A DNA stretch of 64,000 nt from Bolinopsis microptera (lineage: Eukaryota; Ctenophora; Tentaculata; Lobata; Bolinopsidae): assembly GCF_026151205.1 (NCBI RefSeq), contig NC_087080.1, forward strand, positions 5,001,096 to 5,065,095, in the 5' to 3' direction. A model generated the notes under the pieces. It ran no database searches and was not told the origin of the DNA. It saw only the letters and a list, made by a program, of their open reading frames with translations. The position numbers and the translations under genes are program-made. Every line of letters starts with the position of its first letter. Position 1 is the stretch's first letter. Of this stretch, positions 1 through 9,352 are shown in pieces.

Positions 1-418
1 GATTAGCTCCCTAAATTAGCTACAAACATATTATATACGCAGATATATTATTATGTTTACCTGCGACCACATTCTTTTGCAAATTAAAATGAAATATACA
101 AACTTAAAATAAAAACTGACGAGACGAAATAATATATACTCCTGACATTGCTCAGCAATTAACTCGTAAAAAACGACTAAAACACGATTCTACGAATCAT
201 GGAACTGAATTTACATACTGAATATTACTCTTATTTCTTATAAACAGACATAAATGACTCATTTCTAAATTTATTATCATAGAATCCGACAATAAAATGC
301 GATAAAAACTTAAAACACGACACAGAACATTCATTTGATTGCCTTCTTGTTTCTCAATCAAGATACTTTTCAAAATCTACTCTGAACAAAGGTTTTTATG
401 TATTGCTAGCTCTCTCGA
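1..418. other. AT-rich sequence, no gene seen
   Basis: No open frame, RNA gene or clear repeat is visible. It lies downstream (in the minus sense) of the gag relic and may be the rest of the same degraded retroelement, but no protease, integrase or RT motif can be read. Confidence 0.4.
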
Positions 419-890
419 TCATTCCGTATTTCCAAGGTCAGCATCCTCAGATCCGGGAAACTCATCCTCTTGTCTTTGATCTCGTGAGAATGTGTTGAAT
501 GAACACTGAGCAACCATATGACCTGATTGGTGGCATATAAAACAACATACCTTAGTTGTCTATATCTTCTCCATCTCCTCTCCTGTATCCCTCAAAATCA
601 TCTATTGCCTTAAAAAAAGACTGGGTACTGTCCTTCTTATACAGTTTGTCCAGTCCGGCAATGAGTTTAACAACTCCATCTTCTGCCCCTAGCACCTCTA
701 ATGTCATGTTTATAGAGACCTCCTGTGGTCTACCTTTCATGTTCATAATCAGCTTACTAGTTTGCTGTTTCGTTGATGCTGCGGTGCCAAGCTGCCATAT
801 TAGCACTTTCTTCTTCCATGTGCTGTAGTCAGCGCTGTCGTCTAAAACTGGTATCTCACGAAGACTCGTGGTTATAGTACGACTAAACAA
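419..890 (-). pseudogene. Retrotransposon gag relic with CCHC zinc knuckle
   Basis: A minus-strand 112-codon frame (552-890) carries a gag-like pattern: a D-Y-x-x-W-K-K-x-V-L-I-W-Q segment, then an L-x-G-L-D-x-L-Y-K-K-D segment typical of capsid regions of copia/gypsy-type elements in aquatic animals. One base out of frame, immediately downstream, codons 503-544 encode C-F-I-C-H-Q-S-G-H-M-V-A-Q-C, a perfect CX2CX4HX4C nucleocapsid knuckle. This is followed by an acidic tail ending at a TGA at 419-421. The two parts belong together, so a frameshift near position 545-552 has broken the gene. No protease, RT or integrase is found nearby. Assignment to a particular LTR superfamily is not possible. 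Confidence 0.6.
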
Positions 891-1330
891 ACTCTAAAAC
901 TGTCTCTCAATTAGTCTCTAAATTAGTCTCTAAATTGTAGTCTAAGTAACACACAAACAAAGTGCCACTGTCCGGTCATTGCGTAGAACGTTTTCCAACT
1001 TCCTGCTATCACTGTTAGATGGCCTCTAGTTGAACAATAAAACCCGTATTTGTCGTATGTACAAAACCTGTAAAACAAAATACTTTATTACATAATAGAA
1101 TAACTTTACCACCAAATTAAACCAATTCCAAATAAATACCTAATAACTAAACATTATAAATACTTACCGATTGGACGGTAGTGTGCTGCCAATGTTCCAC
1201 TCCTCCCCAGTCCAATTGGTTATCCTTCTTTGCTTGTCATTGCTAGAAAAGGTAAACACGGTTAGAAGTATTCTGTCACGAAAGAGAGAGAAAGGTGTGA
1301 ACAGTAATAACAGTCCTCTATTGATTTGCT
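891..1330. other. Unassigned sequence between gag relic and foldback
   Basis: Nothing coding was recognised. A minus-strand open frame at 1164-1433 runs into the inverted-repeat arm and looks fortuitous. Confidence 0.35.
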
Positions 1331-2068
1331 TAGAAGTTAAGTGAAATCGAGTATGAAGTTCAGTGTCTGCAACGTTTCTATACACAGGATCCTTTGTAAG
1401 GTCATTCTGAATCAGAAATGATAAGGTACGCAAATTCTATTAGTAGTTTCAACCCTAGGGTGCAAAACTCCTAAATTACCTCCAGGCGCAAATATATGCC
1501 CTATATGACTTTTCTATCTCGGCTTCTGAATGTTGTAGGGGCCTCTCTTTGAGCTCAAAGTAACTACGATGGCCACATTTACATACCAACTGCATAGCTG
1601 CAACTGTAAAGAAACATAGGGTCTATACTCTATAGTGCTTAGTTTTTAAAAACTCATTAAAAACTGTTTTAACCTTCATGCATCATAAAATAGTAGTCAT
1701 AAACATGTCTTATATTTGATCCTTCGAACAGCTGTTGAGCAATGAAACGCAAACATAATCTTAGCAAAATGAATATATTTCTTTTATCTTCAGCATTTAA
1801 TCAGTCACATAATCTGAGAATCTCAATGGTTAGTTTGAAAATGTCAAAAATTCTCATCAAAAATGTAGTAAAGTCTCAAAAAATTAATTTAGCATCTCGT
1901 AAAAATGGAATAGTTTAAAATCGGAACAAAATTAATCGCATATACTATAATAAAGTGGAGTCTGCAGTAGTTCATTAAATCAAAAAGACGCAATTCAAAA
2001 ATTGATAGACTGCATATATAAATAAAAAATGGACGATTTAAAAATAAAATTCGGGACACCATGAAAAA

Positions 2069-2650
2069 TTAGCTTCCAGAAACGGAATTCACATTGTTCA
2101 GGCCAAACGGATAAAGTGTCTTCAATTTGTTAATATAAAACTGTTCTGACTTTCTAATATTATCTGGGGATGTAGAACACAAAATATCAAAATGGAAACT
2201 TTCATTGAAAACAGATCTCTCCCTCAAATTATGAACTGAAAAAAGATGTGCCCCTAAAACATTCTCGTCATCAAAATCTCTGTGGCTCTCAACATTCCCC
2301 TTACTACTCGCCTCTAAAATCTCATAATATTTACTGCGATGACCATTCACACGTTGGCTGAGGCTGGTGACTGTTTTTCCCACGTATACGTTATTAACAG
2401 TACAAAGTTTGCATGTCGCGCCGTACACAATGTTGCGTGTCTTACAGTTACCACCTTGAGTTCTGACTGAGTGTCCATTATTGGAGACCATGGAATTGCC
2501 ACTAACAAGGTGACAGGTTTGGCAGGGTCTGCCTTTCTTCTTCTCACCAGGTTTGGTGCATGGGTCAGTTGTTCTTGACTCTGAACCTAAGGCAAGCTTC
2601 TTTCTCTTGAATAAAGTGTCCTTTAAGTTAGGGGCTCGCCTGGTCACCAC
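2069..2650 (-). pseudogene. GIY-YIG endonuclease domain of the Penelope-like element
   Basis: 193 codons form the C-terminal domain of the PLE polyprotein. A cysteine-rich linker (C-Q-T-C-H, then C-K-x-C) precedes N-I-V-Y-G-A-T-C-K-L-C and N-V-Y-V-G-K-T, which represent the GIY and YIG strands of this variant. Then come S-L-S-Q-R-V-N-G-H-R-S with the catalytic-type Arg and His, and the conserved exit E-Q-F-Y-I-N-K-L-K-T-L-Y-P-F-G-L-N. The domain itself looks intact. In active elements this nuclease nicks the target for reverse transcription. Confidence 0.85.
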
Positions 2651-3618
2651 TTGGAGTTTAGGGATCCTCTCAGGGTTCTCAATGCTCCATGTACGGCTAT
2701 TTGAGATGATGTTACTGGCCTCTTCTCTGCATTCTTCAAGACTGCCGAATCAAAACTAAGCTGTATCAGTCCCTTCAGCCAAGTCCTGAACTCCTCAGAC
2801 CAATCTGGTCTACACGACTCCATAGCATCATCTAAGGCTGACATCACCAAGCTATGTTGCAGAGAATCGTATAGAGAAACAATATCAATACTGAAGCTGA
2901 TCCAAGTATCGACTACTTGTCCGGAAGCTGCCAATTCCTCGAGTTTTATGAGAGCTGCAGTTGAATCTTTAACAAGATCTATACAGTAATCCCTGGCAAG
3001 AGGTCCCAACCACTTCCAAACAACAAACTTATCTGATCTTGCAGTTACTCCTCTAGAGAGATCAGTCACGAATCGACTGGGTGGAATCTTTTTCTCTCTA
3101 ATTTCGGTCTCAGTCAGCTTGTGAATTTTCAGTAATGGGTAACCATACGGAATATCGGGCTTGACTAGATCTGAAGTGCTCTGTGAAAGAGTGTCCCGAT
3201 CAGACTTCTGAATCAAACCAACCACACACTTAGACTGTTCACCACTTACATACTTCCGCTCCAAACCAGATGACCACAGCTCTAACAACCTCCCTCTCAA
3301 AGATCCAGTAGGATCAGTTTGCAAAGGTCTGTATCTCAAAGGGTCCTCAACTTTGGCAGAAGTGATATCCTTGATTATCTGAGGGGTGACAATGATTATC
3401 GCACCGCCCTTATCAGCCGATGTTATGGCTATTAAGCCATCCTTGACAGCCTTCTTCAACCACATATACCCTTCACTCTCATAGCGGTTCATATTAGATT
3501 CAAGTTTTCTGGGCTTGAAGTTGTCTACAAAATTGACAATGTTGTCTTTTGCAGACTTGATGGCTGGGTCTTCAAAAGAAGTACAAGGAGCTGTTACTGG
3601 TTTCTTCAGTAGCTCCAT
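2644..3618 (-). pseudogene. Penelope-like reverse transcriptase, N-terminal half
   Basis: The 324-codon frame has PLE RT features: S-A-D-K-G-G-A-I-I-I-V in the fingers, G-Y-P-L-L-K-I-H-K, P-P-S-R-F-V-T-D-L, and the motif-A region F-S-I-D-I-V-S-L-Y-D-S-L near residue 241. The palm motif with Y-x-D-D and the thumb are absent. After the segment ending V-L-K-N-A-E-K the sequence jumps, in a different frame, to the linker before the endonuclease (I-P-K-L-Q-V-V-T-R-R-A-P). An internal deletion has therefore removed the catalytic aspartates, and this copy cannot be an active polymerase. Confidence 0.8.
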
Positions 3619-4312
3619 AGGAACTTCGTTATCCCGTGCTGAGTTCTTAAAAACAGCTTTCCATGCTTGTTTGTTGGCAGCATTGTACCCGGCCCATCTA
3701 CTTTGAACTGCATCTCATCAAAATCCGGGCAGGGTATCCATCCAGGACCATACGAAAGGACCGCAATGCTATAATCCGGAATATCAATGTCTGTCAGGTT
3801 AACAACAAGATTTCTCTCAAGAGCTTCCTTGGCTTTCTTCCTCATTGCCTGCTCTTTCTTCCTGTTCTTCCTGGCTTTTGCTTTGAGCTTTCTCTTGAGC
3901 TTCTTAGCTGTGACCTTCCTTGTAAACTGATTCACTGAAACTGCTACTACCTTCTTCTTAGGCTTCCATTCTGAAAATTTAGTGCCATCACACTCCTCTA
4001 AAAATTTCATCTTCTTTAAAAGCTTCTTCTGTTGGATGTGAAGCAGCTTGCTATCTTTGATAAGTTCAGGAGAGTCAGGATGATCTCTCTGAATATCAGC
4101 AATCTGTTTCTTCAAGATGTTAATCTGCCTTGACTTGTTCTCGATAGCACGGAGGGTTGCTTTTGTTTCCACCTCCTGGAGGAGCGCACGAGCCTGTTCC
4201 TCAGGGAGAGCTTTCAAGCCACTGGCCCTTAAGGATTGGACAGGGCGCTTGGTCAACAGGCATTTCCGCAGAAGACTTAAACGATTGATTTCCAGATCAT
4301 GAAAAGTGACCA
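3606..4312 (-). pseudogene. Penelope-like polyprotein, N-terminal basic/coiled region
   Basis: This open frame covers the N-terminal part of the PLE polyprotein. It begins with a Leu/Glu/Lys-rich helical stretch, then a strongly basic K-K-x-K-R-K region (about residues 125-165). It ends in the segment V-L-S-Y-G-P-G-W-I-P-C-P, the motif that precedes the RT fingers in Penelope-like elements. The frame then goes astray: the expected continuation N-K-Q-A-W-K-A-V-F-K is found in the next frame from about 3680 onward, so one frameshift separates it from the RT block. No natural start codon is visible inside the insertion. Confidence 0.7.
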
Positions 4313-5559
4313 AGTCATAAACATGTACTTAATTATGGTATCTCGGGCTAAAAAGTCTTATAGACATTAATTGCAGCACAGTAAAACGTTCAACATGAAC
4401 ACATTCGGATAACATTTATGGAGCAGCACATACCACCTAACTTAAATTTTGGTATAACTGCGAAAATACTCAGTTTCAGAAGCTCCTTCCAGCTATCTTA
4501 GGCTGCCTTCAGCTCCCTCTCTGGGGCTCTCTCCAGTACTGCTTGGCTATTATGGCCAATCAACTTGAATCCAACCTCATGTAACAGAATCTACTTCTAG
4601 CTACATTCTGCTAACTCCATGTCAACTCTACCAGCTACCACCACCAGTACGTTATAATTTTAGATCTTTCTAGCAACCTCTGATATGAATGCTACCTCTT
4701 CCTCTATCCAGCTACTATACCACCAGATGGCAGAAACCACCTGTTTTCACCTACTTCGGCTACCTCTATTTAGCTACCACCAAGGTTCCTCCAACTTCTG
4801 CTATTTCTAGCAACCTTAGCTTAGGCTAGTGGGCTACTTCTTGCCCTGTCTAGCAACCATCAGCAATATTTTATTCTGGCGTTTAGAGGTTGCTAGAAAC
4901 AGCAAATTTCCTCTTCCTTAATGAGCTCGAAATTGTTGGATGCAGCAGAAGTAGCACTCATATCAGAGGTTGATAGAAAGATCTAAAATTATAACGTAAT
5001 GGTGATGGTAGCTGGGTAGAGTTGACATTGAGTTAAAAGGATGTAGCTAGAAGTAGATTCTGTTACTTGAGGTTGGATTCAAGTTGATTAGCCATAATAG
5101 CCAAGCAGTACTGGAGAGAGCCCCAGAGAGGGAGCTGAAGGCAGCCTAAGATAGCTGGAAGGAGCTTCTGAAACTGAGTATTTTCGCAGTTATACCAAAA
5201 TTAAAGTTAGGTGGTATGTGCTGCTCCATAAATGTTATCCGAATGTGTTCATGTTGAACGTTTTACTGTGTTGCAATTAATGTCTATAAGACTTTTTAGC
5301 CCGAGATACCATAATTAAGTACATGTTTATGACTACTATTTTATGATGCATGAAGGTTAAAACAGTTTTTAATGAGTTTTTAAAAACTAAGCACTATAGA
5401 GTATAGACCCTATGTTTCTTTACAGTTGCAGTTGGTATGTAAATGTGGCCATCGTAGTTACTTTGAGCTCAAAGAGAGGCCCCTACAACGTTCAGAAGCC
5501 GAGATAGAAAAGTCATATATTTGCGCCTGGAGGTAATTTAGGAGTTTTGCACCCTAGGG

Positions 5560-7365
5560 TTGAAACTACTAATAGAATTTGCGTACCTTATCATTTCTGA
5601 TTCAGAATGACCTTACAAAGGATCCTGTGTTTAGAAACGTTGCAGACACTGAACTTCATACTCGATTTCACTTAACTTCTAAGAGTCGAAATTTTTACTC
5701 ACGCCCCAAGTGAAAATCGGTTTTACTGAATTTTTCCAAAAAATAAGCATTTTGGGCCTTCATGACCCTCATAGTGCCAATATAAACATGTACATTGCGG
5801 TTATTTTAAGCCCACTTTTGAGTCTCTATAAGTCCTTCAGAAGCTGAGATACAAATTTCCCATATTCGCACATAATATGAAATATGGGCGTGGCTCCACA
5901 GGGTTAAAACTACTAAAAGAATTTGCTTACTTTACCAATTCCGATTTAGAATGACCTAGCAGAGGATCCTGTGTTTAGAAATGTTGTAGTCACTGAACTG
6001 CTTACTCGACACAGTGGGCTGGGATGCTAGCATAGGCCAAAAATTGGCTTTTTCCCCCTCTTTTCTAATTGATTTACCTTTTAAGATAAAAATAATCCTG
6101 ATGCAATGCAAAAAACCAAAATGAAAAAGGATGAATGGTGTGAAAATGGCACCGCGCCTAAAATCTGTATTTTTTGGCAGTGAAAATTTTGTATTTGACT
6201 GCCAAAATTTACTCTTCTTTTATCCTTTCACCATAAAATGTCTTTGTATTAGTTTCCTGAGTTATTTATGAGTTAGTGATGATCCAAGCATCCTAGTTAC
6301 TAGAAAAAAACCCTAAGGGTCTAGCTAATTTGCTGATTTTTTGATGGAGCGCCGATTTTAAACTAAATTTCAGCATTTTTTTTCTCTTAAAAAGGGCACA
6401 AATAGTTGCTAACTTCATAATACTTCAAATGGAAACCTACTTCATCTTAAAGCTGAGACAATTTTGGTTTAGAAGCTTTTGGAATCTGTCTGGGCCACTT
6501 TGGGTTATATCTGTTTAAAAAATTAAGAAACTAAAAAATGGGGTCAAATTTGCTGTATTTTTAGATAATTTATGAGCTCAATTTTGCTATTAAATTGACA
6601 TTTCTTAGTTATTCTCCATGTTTGTGGCGTTTTTTGCATCCTAGACTAGAAGCATATGGATGAAAAATCAAAATAGTACAATTATTATAGTTAAAATTGA
6701 TAAAAATCCAAAAAAATCGCGATTTTAAACGAAATTTTTGAAAATAACAGGAAAAATTTTGGTGTTTCAGAAAATTTTGGACATATAAATCGGCACAACT
6801 TTTGTTCTGATCAATATTTTTTCATAATTCAAAAAGATTTGAGTTCCTAAGATAGCTGTCCTTCGTTTACAGTTCATAGAAGAGCTTTAAAATTGATAAA
6901 ACCTCTAAAAAACAACTTTTCCTGGGGTCAGCCTCTTATTTTTGGACTACAGGAGTGCTCAAAATCGGCCCAAAAATTTTTTCTAAGACATTTTGGGCCC
7001 TGTAAATGATTGGAATCGTATTTTTGTACCCAAATTACCTTAGAAACAAAGTTAGGGGCATGTGTGATGGTCTAAAATACCCTATGCTAGCATGACCCCC
7101 ACTCACAGCCCACTGTGCTCGATTTTCACTTAATTTATAGGGTGTAAATTTTTTACTTGCGCCCAAGTGAAAATTGGTTTTCTGAATTTTTTCCAAAAAT
7201 AAGCATTTTGGGCTTTCATGACCTTCATAGTACCAATATAAACATGTGCATTGCGGTCATTTTAAACCCAAGTTTAAGTCTCTAAGCCCTTCAGAAGCTG
7301 CACTGAGATAAATATTTCCCATATACGCACCTGGTATGAAATATGGGCGTGGCTCCACAGGGTTG
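5560..7365 (+). repeat. ~340-bp tandem units, second unit split by a TIR element
   Basis: A unit starting at about 5560 (after CCTAGGGTTGAAACTACTA) recurs at about 5899. The second unit is interrupted at 6009 by the 1.1 kb element and resumes at 7118, ending near 7365 at the same GGCGTGGCTCCACAGGG phrase that closes the first unit. A more diverged unit precedes it inside the foldback arm (about 5230-5560). The shared words include AAAATAAGCATTTTGGGC and CTTCAGAAGCTGAGATA. No coding capacity is seen. Confidence 0.75.
6010..7117. mobile_element. Transib-like non-autonomous DNA element, copy 1
   Basis: An 1108-bp insertion with terminal inverted repeats beginning CACAGTGGGCT at both ends, flanked by the 5-bp target duplication CTCGA (6005-6009 and 7118-7122). 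It splits a tandem unit, which confirms the borders. A 10-bp palindrome ATGCTAGCAT lies at 6024-6033 and at 7084-7093. No transposase frame is present. A second copy is at 21010-22118, near-identical over the last ~570 bp and more diverged in the first half. The CACAGTG terminus with a 5-bp duplication is the signature of Transib/RAG-type transposons; the superfamily call is inferred from these ends only. Confidence 0.8.
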
Positions 7366-8064
7366 GGACTAGCGACACAACATGCGGCCCTCGATTTTTT
7401 GAGTTACCAATGACCTATTTAACCCGATTCAGCAGCAAACAACTGTGGACATCGAAGTGCACACTCAACTCCTCCCTGCTACTGGAGTAAGATTGAAACT
7501 TGTTGAATTTATTTGTTTAAGTAAAACAAAATTTTTAAGTAAAACAAAATTTTTAAGTAAAACAAAATTTAAATTTTATTGCCATATTACAATGAATAAT
7601 AATATCATAATAAACATAGTTAAAACTTGAACGATAATAAACTCATGAATATTAGATATGCTAATGAAATGTAAAATACGCTTTTTACTATGTACATAAA
7701 TTTTAATCAGCTCAATTCAAAATTTAAGTAAAAGTTGTTGTCCTTGTTCCATTCCTCTGTTAATTTAATTCAAAGTCGAATTCTAATGAAATCTAATTAA
7801 ACCCTGGAAAATCTCTAGAAAAGAGAGCAATTATAATGTTATAAGTTATTGGCGTGTACCCTTTAAAACATAAATTGATCAAAAATTATCGAAGTTGAGC
7901 TATAATGTTTATCAACTTATAGCAACTTAAACTGCTTTCATTTTAAAATCGTTCTATTCTTTGTGAAACACTACATGTTTCTCCTTTGATACTATCTCTC
8001 TTTCCGATTCAATAGAGCTGTCAATGTTTTATAATACATTAATAACTTATTCTTTTAGCTCGCT
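7366..8064. other. Upstream region of the Val/Glu/Pro repeat gene
   Basis: No gene was recognised. It contains three copies of an 18-bp unit TTAAGTAAAACAAAATTT (about 7517-7570); a related sequence occurs at 40757-40798. Just before the gene a polypyrimidine tract ends in a 3' splice acceptor (TTCTTTTAG, 8050-8058), six bases before the ATG. Confidence 0.5.
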
Positions 8065-9352
8065 ATGTCAGATTTTGATTCTGAGCTGGTTGTCATGAAA
8101 GAGGAGCCCGTGGCAGTGCCTGTGGCCGAGCCTGTGGTGGCACCTGTTCTTGAGCCTGTTGTTGCAGCGCCTGTTGTTGAAGCGCCTGTTGTTGAAGCGC
8201 CTGCAGTAGAGCCTGTTGTAGAGCCTGTTGCCGAACCTATGGCCGAGTCTGTTGTCGAGCCTGTTGCAGAGCCTGTGGTTGAGGCCCCAGTCGAGCCTGT
8301 CGCCGAAGTTGTTGAGGAGCCCATGGAGGAGGCCGCTGTTGAAGCCGCTGTTGAAGCCCCAGTAGAGCCTGTGGTTGAAGCCCCAGTTGAGCCTGTGGTT
8401 GAAGCCCCAGTTGAGCCTGTGGCTGAAGCCCCAGTTGAGCCTGTGGTTGAAGCCCCAGTTGAGCCTGTGGTTGAAGCCCCAGTCGAGCCTGTGGTTGAAG
8501 CCCCAGTCGAGCCTGTGGTTGAAGCTCCGGTCGAGCCTGTGGTTGAAGCCCCAGTCGAGCCTGTGGTTGAAGCCCCAGTTGAGCCTGTGGTTGAAGCCCC
8601 AGTTGAGCCTGTGGTTGAAGCCCCAGTTGAGCCTGTGGTTGAGCCTGTGGTAGAGCCCGTGGTGGAGCCTGTGGTGGAGCCCGAGGAGGAGCCCATGGAG
8701 GATTCATCTGGTAACTACTTTAGATTATTTAGGCTGGCCAAAAATTCACTGCCAAATAAGGCATAGGTTTTTCATTTTCAAAGCTTACAGCTAGCAGGAT
8801 AAAGATGGCCACCTTGTTACTGTTAGCCTTAAATTCGTTATTCAACTTAAATTAGCAATTTTATCGTTGTACAGACTTTTAATTATTGGAAAAGTACTGA
8901 CTTCCGCCTTAAGGTATTATAAAATTATAAATGATTTAAAAACAGGCATAAAAATCTTAAATATGTCGGGTTCAAAAGGTTTGAAATAACCGAATTTTTG
9001 TGTATTGAAAGAGACAGTAACTCCTTAATATGCTTATTTTTGCTGTTTAAATAGAGTATAGCTTTGCAAAGCTTTAGTGTAAGCTTTGTACCTTTTCACC
9101 TAGATATGCTCACGATTTTCTTCCCTAGATTCCGACTCAGTTGTCGTGGCAGAGGAGCCAGCAGTTGAGGTGCCAGCAGTTGAGGACATTGTTATGGAGG
9201 AAGTTATCGAAGCGCCAAAGGAAGTTATCAAAGCACCAAAGGAAGTTATCAAAGCTCAAAAGGAAGTTATCAAAGCGCCAAAGGCAGTTGTCAAAGCTTC
9301 AAAGGCAGTTGTCAAAGCACCAAAATCAAAAAAACCCGGTAATAATCGTTAA
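8065..9352 (+). CDS. Val/Glu/Pro repeat protein, two exons
   Basis: Not a recognised family. Exon 1 is 8065-8710 and exon 2 is 9129-9352. The GT-AG intron is phase 1 and the joined frame gives 289 aa. The N-terminus M-S-D-F-D-S-E-L-V-V-M-K-E-E is followed by about 200 residues of proline/valine/glutamate repeats. Between about 8340 and 8640 these settle into a regular 24-bp unit encoding P-V-E-P-V-V-E-A, repeated about a dozen times. Exon 2 opens D-S-D-S-V-V-V-A-E-E-P, echoing the protein N-terminus, then turns basic with repeats of (A-P-K-E-V-I-K). The protein is thus acidic at the front and basic at the back, and reminiscent of PEVK-type disordered elastic segments, though that is only a composition likeness. 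Exon 2 also has a possible phase-1 donor (CCCG|GTAATA, 9337-9338), so further exons may exist. Antisense and +2 frames through the repeat are artefacts of the 24-bp periodicity. Confidence 0.7.

Larger units (their letters stand above)
1709..4312 (-). mobile_element. Penelope-like retroelement, internally deleted
   Basis: A 2604-bp insertion on the minus strand flanked by a 14-bp target duplication AGTCATAAACATGT (1695-1708 and 4313-4326). The intact right arm of the surrounding foldback shows the empty site, so the borders are well defined. It encodes a lysine-rich N-terminal region, the front of a Penelope-type reverse transcriptase and a C-terminal GIY-YIG endonuclease, the standard PLE order. 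The region 1709-2068 is 3' untranslated. The ORF is open at the 5' border, suggesting 5' truncation. There is a frameshift near 3680 and a deletion of the RT catalytic palm near 2700. Confidence 0.85.
1331..5690. repeat. Long foldback (inverted repeat), left arm split by a Penelope insertion
   Basis: The right arm 4951-5690 is the reverse complement of two separated blocks on the left, 1331-1708 and about 4313-4695. Without the 2.6 kb insertion between those blocks, the structure is a foldback with arms of roughly 740 bp around a spacer of about 255 bp. Pairing stops abruptly at 1330/5690. Arms differ by occasional substitutions and small indels (for example one base in the TCCAGCTATCTTAGG region is unchanged while nearby runs differ), so the palindrome is old rather than a cloning artefact. 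The loop region repeats TCTAGCAACC in both orientations. Confidence 0.8.

Noticed and set aside
6010-6060. A 12/23-type nonamer (ACAAAAACC-like) after the CACAGTG heptamers
   Set aside because: The A-rich words at 22-23 bp (AAAAATTGG in copy 1, TAAAATCGA in copy 2) match poorly and are absent at the other end, so no true recombination signal is claimed.
8055-8707. Two minus-strand Ser/Thr/Gly and Pro/Gln repeat frames and a Leu/Trp-rich plus frame
   Set aside because: The 24-bp unit keeps other frames open. Only the V/E/P frame has a start near a splice acceptor and a phase-matched second exon.
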